This document shows positions 8,497 to 17,286 of a stretch of DNA of 36,257 nt, in pieces. The position numbers and the translations under genes are program-made. Location of the stretch: positions 1-36,257 of the forward strand of contig JAHEHF010000019.1 of the NCBI GenBank assembly GCA_024644745.1. Direction: 5' to 3'. This DNA is from Flavobacteriaceae bacterium. Its GTDB lineage: Bacteria > Bacteroidota > Bacteroidia > Flavobacteriales > Flavobacteriaceae. Position 1 is the stretch's first letter; each line of letters opens with the position of its first letter. The notes below the pieces were generated by a model. The model searched no databases and was not told where the DNA came from. It saw only the letters and a list, made by a program, of their open reading frames with translations.

Positions 8497-8850
8497 TTAA
8501 AATGAAGATCGCTGCAAGTTTTCATCGGGTTCTACTTCCTTTTTCGGATTCATATGATGGTTTCGGATATTTTTAAGACCTGTCTGAATCTCATTTTGTC
8601 CGATAAAGTTTCCTGATTTTATCACTGCATGGACAGATTTGAAATGTTCAAGGTCTTCAGGAGGATTTTTATCCAAAACCACGAGATCAGCCATATATTT
8701 CTCTTTGACCAATCCCAGATCTTTAAACCGAAATATCTTGGCGGGTTTATGGTGGCTGTCTGGAGGATACTTAATAGGTCTATTTGGCATTGTGATGAAG
8801 ATTGCAGCATGAAAAAATAACGGTTATCATAAAGACGCAAGGTCATTTGA
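8497..8850 (-). pseudogene. Amidohydrolase (imidazolonepropionase-like) C-terminal remnant, frameshifted
   Basis: Two overlapping frames each hold part of an amidohydrolase C-terminus. One reads LLSILQTATINPPRYFG (about 8727-8777), matching the L-x-A-A-T-x-N-P-A-x-x-x-G motif. The other continues KDLGLVKEKYMADLVVLDKNP (about 8661-8723), matching G-x-I-x-x-G-K-x-A-D-L-V-V-L-D-x-N-P. The frame changes near 8721-8728, in the run CTTTAAACC. The metal-binding barrel that should precede this, about 300 residues, is absent. The catalytic part is therefore lost and the remnant is very unlikely to be functional. The intact frame from ATG 8790 would encode 97 residues, but its first 15 are not homologous. 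A sequencing error could explain the frameshift but not the missing front. Confidence 0.8.
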
Positions 8851-8900
8851 TTTGTTACATTCTTTAAACGTTCTAAATACGGTTTAGAAATTCAAGAGGG

Positions 8901-8914
8901 CTGGCTTCTGCCAG
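8901..8914 (-). terminator. Hairpin downstream of DUF4932 gene
   Basis: CTGGC-TTCT-GCCAG is a 5-bp G/C-rich stem with a tetraloop, 43 bp past the DUF4932 stop. A second imperfect inverted repeat TGAGC/GCTCA (8931-8952) sits right after the stop. Neither is followed by a U-run on the minus strand, so calling a terminator is tentative. Confidence 0.25.
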
Positions 8915-8957
8915 GAGTCATCATTCGGATTGAGCTACCTGCATCTGGCTCACTTTT

Positions 8958-10445
8958 TCAATTGTTTTTTTCGAACCACGCCAGTATTTGCGGATATAAA
9001 TCGGCGATAGTACTGCCTTCTTTTCTGTTTTTATACAGTTCAATCAATTCTTGATTGAATGCTTTGAATTGTAAAAACCCTCTTCCGTTCTCCATACTTC
9101 TTTCTACTCTTTCAATGAGTTTTTCCTGCTCACTTTCCTCAACATAATCAAGGATCCGTAAACTGATCAATCCCCAGTTCATGTATTCATGAAATATCCT
9201 GGCACCGGTATAGCCGTTGGCACTTTTAGAACTGTCTACCCACTTGTTCCTGTTGCTCACTGCCTCATAAACCTTTGAACCGTATTTGTCTCCTTCAGGG
9301 TTGATGTACCCGTGATTTATTTCTGTAAAAACAATATTGCCTCGATAAGTGTATTCCGCTACTTTTGAAATTGGGAACAGGCTTTTGAAATCTTGTCGAT
9401 AAGGGAAGTTGATATGCGGTTGCAATTCTTTGAAACCATTGCTCTCGAACCATGTTGTTGACTGGTTATAAGCAACTAAAGGTGATAAGATGATGTTATA
9501 AGTGTCATAAGTGCTGGCACCTGGAAAGTTTTTTTCCAACCAGGTTTGCATTTCAGGGATATTGACCGAGTCCTTGTAAAAATTGATTTGATAGTTGTAT
9601 GTTTCTGAATTTTCACGGTAAAATGCCAAAAAGTTACTTTTATCAGCAAACGATTGCATTTGCTTCATATAGGGCAAAAGCATATTTGTCTTTTGATCTC
9701 TGAATCCTGTTCTGTCAAATACTTCACTTCTTTGAATATGACCCGATGCATCAAAAATGAAGGCCTTACCATTCATTTTCAAACTCGCATAATATCCTGA
9801 ATTCTGAGAAAGAATTGAATCCATAGTCGACACAAATTCATGGTTACTGAATTTATCGAACCAATCGAGTACATTTCTGTAATAACCGGATTTTTGATAA
9901 ATGAAATTTTTATTCGCCTTGCCAAATGAACTCACTGCCATGGCGATGTTTACAAGCTCATAAACTTCCGGAATGCTGATGAAGATCTTCCCTTTTCTCT
10001 TTTCAATGTATTTTTCGTCAAAAACTGCTGCCGGCACAAATTTTTGACCAACCAATCGCTGATGACACTTTTTTCCGTTCCAGTCGATAATAAAATCATA
10101 TGATTTTCCCAGGGAAACCAGGAAACTGATTGAATCCATGTCGGTGTAAAATGTAACCTTTTGTGGCACTCCTTCAAATAATCCAACGTCGTAAACATCA
10201 GGTTTTGCCTCCGGAACCAGATTCCAGCTGTTTTTTTTGAAAATTTTACCATCACGAATGCTGACGAATGATACATTTGATTTGATAACAGGTAATTCTT
10301 CTTTGGTACTGTTGTTTTGGGCACGTGTATGCTGTGCCATAAAAACGCCCAATAACATAAAAATGGCAAATGCAATGCTTTTCTGAGCAAATGAATTCCC
10401 TGAATTTACAACAAGAGGCAACAAAGCCTTAAAAATTCTAACCAT
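8958..10445 (-). CDS. DUF4932 domain-containing exported protein
   Basis: 495 residues with an N-terminal hydrophobic segment (about 22-40) ending HTRAQ, so export is likely. The mature part resembles the DUF4932 family of Bacteroidota, recognised by FTEINHGYINPEGD and a later ARIFHEYMNWGLISLRI segment. The spacing of these E/H-rich pieces recalls zinc peptidases, but the second reads HEYMN, not HExxH, so a standard zinc site is not shown. No enzymatic role is established for the family that I know of. The gene stands apart, with about 170 noncoding bases before it and the amidohydrolase remnant after it. A later start could exist within the first 22 residues. Confidence 0.75.
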   Translation of the reverse strand: MVRIFKALLPLVVNSGNSFAQKSIAFAIFMLLGVFMAQHTRAQNNSTKEELPVIKSNVSFVSIRDGKIFKKNSWNLVPEAKPDVYDVGLFEGVPQKVTFYTDMDSISFLVSLGKSYDFIIDWNGKKCHQRLVGQKFVPAAVFDEKYIEKRKGKIFISIPEVYELVNIAMAVSSFGKANKNFIYQKSGYYRNVLDWFDKFSNHEFVSTMDSILSQNSGYYASLKMNGKAFIFDASGHIQRSEVFDRTGFRDQKTNMLLPYMKQMQSFADKSNFLAFYRENSETYNYQINFYKDSVNIPEMQTWLEKNFPGASTYDTYNIILSPLVAYNQSTTWFESNGFKELQPHINFPYRQDFKSLFPISKVAEYTYRGNIVFTEINHGYINPEGDKYGSKVYEAVSNRNKWVDSSKSANGYTGARIFHEYMNWGLISLRILDYVEESEQEKLIERVERSMENGRGFLQFKAFNQELIELYKNRKEGSTIADLYPQILAWFEKNN

Positions 10446-10617
10446 TGTATTTTATATTATTGTTTGATCTTATACCTAAGGACAAACAAACAATCAGTTT
10501 GTTACTCTTTTTAAATCATGAAAATCTACAGTTAAGACTGTCTTGTAAATCCTTAGGGGCATCAGTAATATAGAATTCAGACTTTCTAAAGATTTTGTAA
10601 TAGGGTGCTTGTAACCT

Positions 10618-11832
10618 TTACTTTACTTCATGTTCAAATGTGTACGACTCTTTTCCATTGGTCACCACAATTTTATAAGCTCCTTTCATTAACGCGAGAT
10701 GGCATTTTTCACCAGGGCCCGTAACTTCTGTAATATCGACAGGAACCGCCTGATTTATTTCTTCCCCTTTTTTAAATGCCAAAACCAGTACAGGAAACTC
10801 GGTTTGAATGTCATTTAATGGCAGAGAAACATTTTTATTGCCGTTCTGGTACAGCCAGTTTGGCCTGTTATTCACGTATTGAGTCACAGGATGAAAAACA
10901 GCGATATCAGTGTAGGCTTCTCCTCGTTCATATTTTAACGGATTGTTGTCCTTGTCGAGCAAAACAGTTGATTCTGTAATTTGAAGTGCTTTTAAAAGGG
11001 GATGATTCAATGTAGAACTGCCTTTTTCACTATACAGGGTTTGATTGATGGTTAAAGGATTTATCCCGGTATATTCGGTCAATCTCCCTGCCATGGCTTT
11101 ATCCCAATGCTGATGAGTCCCTTCAAGTGCATGGTCAAAACCACAATGAATTAAAAACTTTTCACCGGGTCTTGAGTCAATGATGCGCTCAATATTTTTT
11201 GCCTGTTCTATTTCTCTTGGTTTTCCACTTCCTTTTTCTATATTCTCATAGGCAAACAGATGATACCCAATTTCCAGGGCCTCTCTGATTAAATTTCCAA
11301 ATTGAGGATCCTTTGTGTAATGCCCTGTTTTTAAAACGGGATATTTCCTGCTGTTGAGGGTTGAGTCTAAATACGCCCCGTTGCCCAATGCCTCTAAGCC
11401 CAAGTTCGTATATCCGAGATCAAATAATTTTTTGAGCAAGGATTTAGTGAAAACACGATGAAACGAATTGTGGTGGGCTTCATTTATGATGATTACCTGA
11501 TGCTCTTTTGCTTTCGATAGTATATAATCTGAAGCCGTTACTCTGTGATAGGCATTATTGATGGAATCGATCTGGACCTCAGAAAAGTTCCTTTCCCGTC
11601 CTCCCATGGCCAGATCCCATTGCAGCAGTGCATTTTTATAGTCGCCTTTGGCAGCGAAATCAGAAGCCGAAACCTGGTATTTCCAAGGAACGGTATCTTT
11701 GGTGGTTTTGTCTTCGATTTCAGAAGAAAATTTATAGGGAGTTTTAAATTCAATTTTTTGTACCGCTCTTTTTTCTTCTTTACAAGAAATCACGATGATG
11801 ATTAAGGTCAAAAAACAGAAGGATTTTCTCAT
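10618..11832 (-). CDS. EreA/ChaN-like fold lipoprotein
   Basis: 404 residues. The lipobox VISC gives cysteine 17. Residues about 112-150 (QVIIINEAHHNSFHR and NLGLEALG) match the E-x-H-x motif and downstream Glu of the erythromycin-esterase/ChaN/TraB-like superfamily, with E118, H120, H121 and E147. A second His-rich part, IHCGFDHALEGTHQHW, lies near 228-243 and would complete a metal or catalytic site. Superfamily members include haem-binding ChaN and esterases, so substrate is open. It begins 24 bp after the GH5 gene stop and is probably cotranscribed with it. Macrolide resistance should not be inferred from the fold. Confidence 0.75.
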   Translation of the reverse strand: MRKSFCFLTLIIIVISCKEEKRAVQKIEFKTPYKFSSEIEDKTTKDTVPWKYQVSASDFAAKGDYKNALLQWDLAMGGRERNFSEVQIDSINNAYHRVTASDYILSKAKEHQVIIINEAHHNSFHRVFTKSLLKKLFDLGYTNLGLEALGNGAYLDSTLNSRKYPVLKTGHYTKDPQFGNLIREALEIGYHLFAYENIEKGSGKPREIEQAKNIERIIDSRPGEKFLIHCGFDHALEGTHQHWDKAMAGRLTEYTGINPLTINQTLYSEKGSSTLNHPLLKALQITESTVLLDKDNNPLKYERGEAYTDIAVFHPVTQYVNNRPNWLYQNGNKNVSLPLNDIQTEFPVLVLAFKKGEEINQAVPVDITEVTGPGEKCHLALMKGAYKIVVTNGKESYTFEHEVK

Positions 11833-11856
11833 AACTGTATCTTGCTTTAATATTTG

Positions 11857-13086
11857 CTAATAGGATAAACCCAAGGCCTTGCAATAGCCTTCATTGGGAT
11901 AACAGTTTTCGAATTTGCTGTTTTCAGTGAATTTTTTTAACACTGTCACAATCTCTTCTTTTTTTATACCTCCGATACTGTCTTTCAATGCCCTGATTTT
12001 CCCAAATGAACTTCTGTCAGACTCAGCATATTTTACAAATTGATCATAACCCTCAGGTTTGTCAAAGTTCATCGGCCCGCGCGTATTGTCCATTTTCTTG
12101 TACGGCCAGAAGGTCCAGTGAATATCATTCCTGTCTAAGAGTTCTCTGAAATCAAGTACCCAGGAATCCTCATTTTCACCGCTTTCACCCATTAAAACAG
12201 GAACCTCGTATTTGTCTCTGAAATCAACATACTCTTGTATCTGTTTTTGTTCAGGAGGCATCCAGTATTTATGAAAAGTATAGGCCAGCTTATCATCAAA
12301 AGGCTCAGAAAAAACCGAAAAATCGGTCTCCCAAACGGCGCCTCCAAGGAACACAATATGATCAGTATCTACAGCCCTTATGGCTTTTGTGATTTTTTTA
12401 TATAAGGGTTCCAAATAGGGTTCCAGGTGATCATCTTTGAAATAATGGGGGATGGGTTCGTTCAACAGGTTATAACCAATGACCGTGGAGTTATCTGCAT
12501 AGCGTTTTGCAATCTCCTGCCAGATGTCACAGGTCTGCTCTTGAGTACCCTGGTCTACCAATAACCAGGGGTATCCATCGCTATTGTCAATATTGTCACC
12601 GGTTTGCCCGCCCGGAGCCGCGTGCATATCAAGCAATACATAAATGTTGTATTTCTCACACCAGTCAATTGCCTTGTCCAGATAAGTATAGCCGTGCATG
12701 TCTCTTCCCAGGAAATCATCATGGGTCAATAGTCGATAATCAAAGGGCAGGCGTATGAGATTGACTCCGGATTCTGATAACCACTTTATGTCTGCCTCGG
12801 TGATGTAATTCTCCAGAAAATCGTCCCAAAAGGCAGTAGTGGCCGTGTTCCCTATGAGTTCACGAATGGCCTGGTCAATTTTGCGCGGCGAGTTACAATT
12901 TTTCATTTTGAACATATATCCTTCTGGCAACAACCAGTTTCCCAAATTCACTCCTTTCAGGTGCAAGCGTTCCCCTTCTGGTGAGTATATATTTTTACCA
13001 TCTACATAAACGTATTTTTTTTCTGCTTTTTGACAAGACAAAGACAGCAGTATCAGCAGGTTCAATATCAGTATTTTTGCTTTCAT
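11857..13086 (-). CDS. Glycoside hydrolase family 5 lipoprotein (cellulase-like)
   Basis: 409 residues from ATG 13086, chosen because it opens MKAKILILNLL and is followed by lipobox SLSC (cysteine 18); an upstream ATG at 13134 would bury this signal. GH5 signatures: GVNLGNWLLPEG (45-56), IRLPFDYR (111-118), LLDMHAAPGGQ (151-161), the acid/base E210 in LLNEP, H272 and Y274 in FHKYW, and the nucleophile E301 in MGESGE. Family members are retaining endo- or exo-glycanases acting on beta-glucans, mannans or xylans. The substrate cannot be told here. Lipid anchoring suggests action at the cell surface or in the periplasm on oligosaccharides. It belongs to a run of closely spaced genes from 17055 down to 10618. 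Confidence 0.92.
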   Translation of the reverse strand: MKAKILILNLLILLSLSCQKAEKKYVYVDGKNIYSPEGERLHLKGVNLGNWLLPEGYMFKMKNCNSPRKIDQAIRELIGNTATTAFWDDFLENYITEADIKWLSESGVNLIRLPFDYRLLTHDDFLGRDMHGYTYLDKAIDWCEKYNIYVLLDMHAAPGGQTGDNIDNSDGYPWLLVDQGTQEQTCDIWQEIAKRYADNSTVIGYNLLNEPIPHYFKDDHLEPYLEPLYKKITKAIRAVDTDHIVFLGGAVWETDFSVFSEPFDDKLAYTFHKYWMPPEQKQIQEYVDFRDKYEVPVLMGESGENEDSWVLDFRELLDRNDIHWTFWPYKKMDNTRGPMNFDKPEGYDQFVKYAESDRSSFGKIRALKDSIGGIKKEEIVTVLKKFTENSKFENCYPNEGYCKALGLSY

Positions 13087-13152
13087 AATGGTTTTTTTGG
13101 TATGGATTGCAAGCGTCTTTTTCTTTTCGAACAAGAAGTATCAAGGTACTAA

Positions 13153-13944
13153 TTATTCAGAACGCCTTTCATTATTAATTTCCTTTTTAGCTTCTTTTTG
13201 GATCCTTTGCCCGAGGGTTTTTATGATTTTCAATCCACCCAGGCGATCTTTGTGAATATCAATCATGTCATAAAGCTTCGGGTTCAGGCTTTTATTCTTT
13301 CTAAAGGAGTCTAAATTATAATGGGTGGTAAATTGTCCTTCTCCAGCTCCTGAAAAATTTGATATCTCCCTGTCATCTGACTTCTTTTCCGGAATAACGA
13401 TATAATAATTTGCCAACTGGTCTATTAAATCATTGGTGATCCCATGGGTTTGCTCCGAATACAAGAGCAAAAAATTAATTTGGCTGTAGTATTCGTGCAA
13501 ATCTCTTTTCAGTTTGTCTGATTTAATTCTTTTTAAAAGGTCTGAAGAAATTAATTCTTTATAGGCATTATCCGAAAACTTTATAACCGGGGTAAAACAG
13601 GCAAACCGAAACGCCATACCCATTTCAGCTTCATCCCTAATCTCTAAATTAGAGTTGGAATGGACGTCAAACAACAATTCGGCAGATTTGAGAAAGGTGT
13701 TTTTTTCTACCTCGTATACATTGTTAAAATAAATGCTGTCCTGTTTGATCTCTTCAACTAAATTTTCTAATAATGTATGAGATCGGAAACGTTCTTTTTT
13801 ATTTTCATTCCAGTTGTTTATTTGCAGCGCGATCAAAATGCCGATTACCACCAGAAGGATTTCACCAATGGCATAAAGCAGGTATTTGCTCAATTTGTTT
13901 TCATTCATAAGCCTTTGACGTATTTTGCGATAGAATGCGATCAT
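13153..13944 (-). CDS. DUF6090 family membrane protein (copy 2)
   Basis: 263 residues. The first 50 residues carry the DUF6090 signature: an amphipathic basic start (FYRKIRQRLMNENK), then one transmembrane helix KYLLYAIGEILLVVIGILIA (20-39) ending LQINNWNENKK. The rest is a charged, mostly helical exported or cytoplasmic domain with no known catalytic motif. Its start codon overlaps the stop of the preceding DUF6090 gene by 4 bp, so the two are translationally coupled and probably partners. Function is unknown. Such genes are abundant and often tandem in Flavobacteriia. Confidence 0.88.
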   Translation of the reverse strand: MIAFYRKIRQRLMNENKLSKYLLYAIGEILLVVIGILIALQINNWNENKKERFRSHTLLENLVEEIKQDSIYFNNVYEVEKNTFLKSAELLFDVHSNSNLEIRDEAEMGMAFRFACFTPVIKFSDNAYKELISSDLLKRIKSDKLKRDLHEYYSQINFLLLYSEQTHGITNDLIDQLANYYIVIPEKKSDDREISNFSGAGEGQFTTHYNLDSFRKNKSLNPKLYDMIDIHKDRLGGLKIIKTLGQRIQKEAKKEINNERRSE

Positions 13945-14678
13945 TTATGAAGGTGTTGGTCAATCAAAGCGTTCAAGGTATCCAGTGCCATTTTCTCTTC
14001 TAAATATCTCCTGTGCATACTCGAATGAATATTAGCGATAATACCCAAATAATTTCGCAATTTGGGATTTAGTAACAAATCCTCTTTTTTTGCGGGGATC
14101 AAAATACTGGGAACCTTTAATTCTGACAGGGAATAGTCCACATAATCATCCAGAAATTTATTGTAATTGCGCGATTGGTATTGGGTTTCTTCTTCGAATT
14201 TTCTGATTTTGTGGATATGTTCATCCCATGAGGCCAGGGCAATCCTGATCTGCTCATCCCGGATGATATCCAAAGCGCCTGTGTTTAAAATTTCCCTTAT
14301 CCCTCCGTCATTTAAAGATATTCTGCTGTAATCAGCAGCACTGAACAAAAGTGAATCCAGTAATTGTCCTTGCAGGAGCCCATACTTTTGGTGAGCAAGC
14401 ATTCGAAAAAGCGTGTCTGCGCTCGCGGAAATTAATGCTGCATCGCTGATCACTCTGTCAAGCTCATTTTGTGACAAGGCTATGCTCGCTTTGATGCTTT
14501 TTAAATAATAGGATTCCTTATCTCTTTCCTTTTTTTGATTGTTCCAGTTATTGACCTGCAGCGCTATGAGTATTCCGATGACGACCAACACAACTTCACC
14601 TATGCCGTAAAGCAGGTATGCGCTTAGTTTTTTTTCACCCAGCAGTTTTTGTCGAAACTTTCGTAAAAAATTAATCAT
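13941..14678 (-). CDS. DUF6090 family membrane protein (copy 1)
   Basis: 245 residues. It starts MINFLRKFRQKLLGEKK followed by the helix AYLLYGIGEVVLVVIGILIA and LQVNNWNNQKK, nearly the same N-terminus as the next gene, whereas the C-terminal domains are diverged. This shows an old tandem duplication with a constrained membrane anchor. It lies 37 bp after the Gfo/Idh/MocA gene and overlaps the second copy by 4 bp (ATGA). No enzymatic motif is seen. Confidence 0.88.
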   Translation of the reverse strand: MINFLRKFRQKLLGEKKLSAYLLYGIGEVVLVVIGILIALQVNNWNNQKKERDKESYYLKSIKASIALSQNELDRVISDAALISASADTLFRMLAHQKYGLLQGQLLDSLLFSAADYSRISLNDGGIREILNTGALDIIRDEQIRIALASWDEHIHKIRKFEEETQYQSRNYNKFLDDYVDYSLSELKVPSILIPAKKEDLLLNPKLRNYLGIIANIHSSMHRRYLEEKMALDTLNALIDQHLHK

Positions 14679-14715
14679 ATATTTTTGAGTTATTCATATC
14701 CGGGGCTTGTATGGG

Positions 14716-15825
14716 TTAATTTTTAATTTCAATGGTTTTTTTTGATTGAGAACTCCTGACAGCCGCATCTAAAATTTCCATGACGATCATATTATTTTCA
14801 AGAGACGAAAGATCATATGGCTCAAGCCGGATTTCATTTTTTACAACAGCGGCAAAGAAAGCAAAGGGATCGTCAAAGGGAGGCTTTCTGTTGTCCAGTT
14901 TGATGAATTCCTCTTTATAGCCATCATATCCTTCTGACAAGCGAAGTCGAAGGTCCATTTTATTGTCAGCATATATGGCTCCGGTGAGTCCGTATATTTC
15001 CATATCTTTTCTTCCTATGGGCCAGTTCCAGGAAGCCTGTATGATGGCATTTGAGTTGTCATAATTTAAAATGATAATTGCTTCATCGTCAACCTTTGGA
15101 TTATTTTCTGGCTGTTGCTGTTGGGTTATTGCGGTTACACTATTGGGTTTTTTGCCATCCATGATCCATGTCAGTAAATTGACCCCGTAACAGCCAAAGT
15201 CTGTGATGGCACCTCCTCCGTTCAGGACAGGATCAGTGAGCCACTCAAAAAACTCACTGTTTACACCAATCTTTTTGGGACCTTTGTGCCCGTCCCTGAC
15301 AACAACTTTTCGAACATCTCCGATGGCCTTTTCTTTCTTTAAGATCTCATATGCCTTATGGTTCGTTGGATACCAGGTTGTTTCGTAATTGGTCAGTAAA
15401 TGGATCTTGTGTTTTATGGCAAGGGCCTCCATTTTTTTCGCATGCGCGAAATTTACGGCCAGAGGTTTTTCCACCATGACATGAATGCCTTTTGGGGCGC
15501 AGGCTTCAACTACTTTTAAATGGTCGTAAATCGTTCCGAAGGCGGTAACGGCTTCCGGTTGTGTTGCATCGATCAGCTCTTCGAGGCTATTGTAAACCAA
15601 ACTCATAGGATAGCCATGTTGTTTTGAATATCTTAAGGCCAGTTCCCTGTTGGGTTCTGCGATGCCTACAATTTCGATATCCCCGCGGCTCTCACTGTTG
15701 AAGATCCAGTGAACATGACCGTGGGAAAGACCGGCAACCCCTACTTTAAGGGGTTCTTTCTGCCCAGATACATGAATTGAAGCCAAAAGAAAGATACTTG
15801 CAATGATTACGATTTTATATTTCAT
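14716..15825 (-). CDS. Gfo/Idh/MocA family oxidoreductase, exported form
   Basis: 369 residues. A signal-peptide-like N-terminus (about 5-20, ending HVSGQ) precedes the Rossmann start KVGVAGLSHGHV (27-38), where the second glycine position of GxGxxG is altered. The family motif E119-K120-P121 (VMVEKPLAVN) is intact; K120 is the usual catalytic lysine. The C-terminal half forms the substrate domain, with WNWPIGRKDMEIYG. Family members oxidise or rearrange sugars using bound NAD(P). Exported members with tightly bound cofactor are common in Bacteroidota. Neighbouring GH5 and acyltransferase genes hint at a carbohydrate substrate, but this is inference. Confidence 0.9.
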   Translation of the reverse strand: MKYKIVIIASIFLLASIHVSGQKEPLKVGVAGLSHGHVHWIFNSESRGDIEIVGIAEPNRELALRYSKQHGYPMSLVYNSLEELIDATQPEAVTAFGTIYDHLKVVEACAPKGIHVMVEKPLAVNFAHAKKMEALAIKHKIHLLTNYETTWYPTNHKAYEILKKEKAIGDVRKVVVRDGHKGPKKIGVNSEFFEWLTDPVLNGGGAITDFGCYGVNLLTWIMDGKKPNSVTAITQQQQPENNPKVDDEAIIILNYDNSNAIIQASWNWPIGRKDMEIYGLTGAIYADNKMDLRLRLSEGYDGYKEEFIKLDNRKPPFDDPFAFFAAVVKNEIRLEPYDLSSLENNMIVMEILDAAVRSSQSKKTIEIKN

Positions 15826-15846
15826 CTTTATGAATTACAATAGGAT

Positions 15847-17055
15847 TTAGTTTTTCGGGCTAAAATCAACTCTTTCGTAGGGGGATTCATCCGGAGGACC
15901 TGCAACCACCTGAATATACGGGTTTTCGGAAAGAGTCATGATAATTGACGCAAAGGTAAAACCATAACCATTTTCCTTGTTTGTTCTGCAAACAGGATGC
16001 TCCTTGCTATCTCTAGAGCGCAGGGCTTCCATTATAAAATCTTCACTCACCTCAGAAACCGAGGTCATTCTATTTTCAACTGCCTGAAACCTGAGATGGC
16101 TGTTAGAGTTGACGGGCTTCAATTCATCACTCAGGCCGGGATCAAATTGCTTGAACCAGGGCTTGATATCATCATTGACGACGGGGTGATTTGTATGGTA
16201 AACAGTTCCGTTTTTATTCGCGGGTTGAAAACGGACCACTTTGTTGGCAGAAGCTTCAAAATCGAATACTTCGCCCCTGACACCAATGATATAGTTCTGA
16301 CCCGATGCATGATCTACAGATTGTATGTAGGATAGCAACTCGTTTTTATCTGTTGAATTGACAATGCGCCTGACGACAAAGGCAACGGGTAATCCTTTGG
16401 AAGAGGCCTTTAATTGCATCAGGGTATTGACGCATACGCCAATGCCCTCTTCATTCAGCCCGTTCAAAGCGATCAGTCCGGGGTGGGTCAGAATCAATTG
16501 TTCCGGGCTGTCTTCGGTTCTGTTGAGTCGCATCAGGACCTGAAAGCCATCCGTATAATTTTCAAGGTCCATATTTTGTGAGATATAACCCGGGTTCCCA
16601 TTTCTTGAGGGCACCCCCAGACCACTGCAGTGGTGGTTATTCAGGTTATTGATATAGACCCAAAATTCATCGAGAAGATTCAGGACCAAAACATCATTGA
16701 TCTCCTGACCTGATCCTTCTGCTATCCCTCTGACTTCTTCATATAATTCCGGGGTCCATTTCATAATGGATTCCTTGAATTGGGCATATTCAAAAAATTC
16801 CTCAATCACCAGGTCTGCATTTTTCCCCAATTGGGCTGAGGTGTTCTTTTTCCATGCCTGTATCACTTCATCTATATCTTTTTTTAGGACTTTGCCATGT
16901 TGTATCCCCAGTTCATAACCCCTGCCTGAAAAGGTTACTTTTTTCAGGTCTCTTGTAGTCTGCTGTGCAAGGCATCCTATTGAGACCAGGAGCCCGAGGA
17001 TCATGGTGAGTTGTTGCAGGAGTTTTGCGTTGATTGTTGGGAGTGTTATCTTCAT
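15847..17055 (-). CDS. C45-type Ntn hydrolase / acyl-CoA:6-APA acyltransferase-like protein
   Basis: 402 residues with a signal peptide (about 12-30, ending GCLAQQ). The segment SGRGYELGIQHG (43-54) is the usual family opening. NHHCSGLGVPS carries the expected nucleophile C143, which would be exposed by self-cleavage before it. GYISQNMDLE and LNGLNEEGIGVCVN match later conserved strands. Enzymes of this fold (peptidase C45, with relatives such as penicillin acyltransferase and acid ceramidase-like enzymes) cleave or transfer acyl groups on amides. The natural substrate is unknown. It is 38 bp downstream of the small membrane protein module and 21 bp upstream of the oxidoreductase gene. Confidence 0.85.
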   Translation of the reverse strand: MKITLPTINAKLLQQLTMILGLLVSIGCLAQQTTRDLKKVTFSGRGYELGIQHGKVLKKDIDEVIQAWKKNTSAQLGKNADLVIEEFFEYAQFKESIMKWTPELYEEVRGIAEGSGQEINDVLVLNLLDEFWVYINNLNNHHCSGLGVPSRNGNPGYISQNMDLENYTDGFQVLMRLNRTEDSPEQLILTHPGLIALNGLNEEGIGVCVNTLMQLKASSKGLPVAFVVRRIVNSTDKNELLSYIQSVDHASGQNYIIGVRGEVFDFEASANKVVRFQPANKNGTVYHTNHPVVNDDIKPWFKQFDPGLSDELKPVNSNSHLRFQAVENRMTSVSEVSEDFIMEALRSRDSKEHPVCRTNKENGYGFTFASIIMTLSENPYIQVVAGPPDESPYERVDFSPKN

Positions 17056-17093
17056 AAGCTTTATATTATGATATGAAGGCAGATCGCCTTTGG

Positions 17094-17279
17094 TTATTTT
17101 TCATCGTGTTTTCGCTTTTCATTCATTCCAAAGATAAAAAGAAGCCCGCCTATGGCAATGAATACGGTTCCCAAAGACCCGACAGACGCTTTAAGGGTAG
17201 TTGTAAAAGCGATCCCCAAAGCGATGACAATCATTCCGGCAAAAATAATCTTTCGATATGCTGCTTCCTGCTTTTTCAT
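17094..17279 (-). CDS. Small two-helix membrane protein
   Basis: 61 residues from ATG 17279, which lies 7 bp beyond the upstream stop; an earlier ATG at 17306 would overlap that gene by 20 bp. Two hydrophobic helices (about 10-27 and 34-51) end in a basic tail NEKRKHDEK. It is the last gene of a regulator-membrane-membrane set. I do not recognise a family. Confidence 0.7.
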   Translation of the reverse strand: MKKQEAAYRKIIFAGMIVIALGIAFTTTLKASVGSLGTVFIAIGGLLFIFGMNEKRKHDEK

Positions 17280-17286
17280 CTTTTGT

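Noticed and set aside
8622-8846. Treating the 74-codon frame as a separate small gene
   Set aside because: Its central part is the missing half of the amidohydrolase motif, so it is part of the frameshifted remnant.
10618-11832. Calling the EreA-like gene a macrolide-resistance gene
   Set aside because: Only the superfamily E-x-H pattern is shared, and the protein is a lipoprotein in a carbohydrate-related run.
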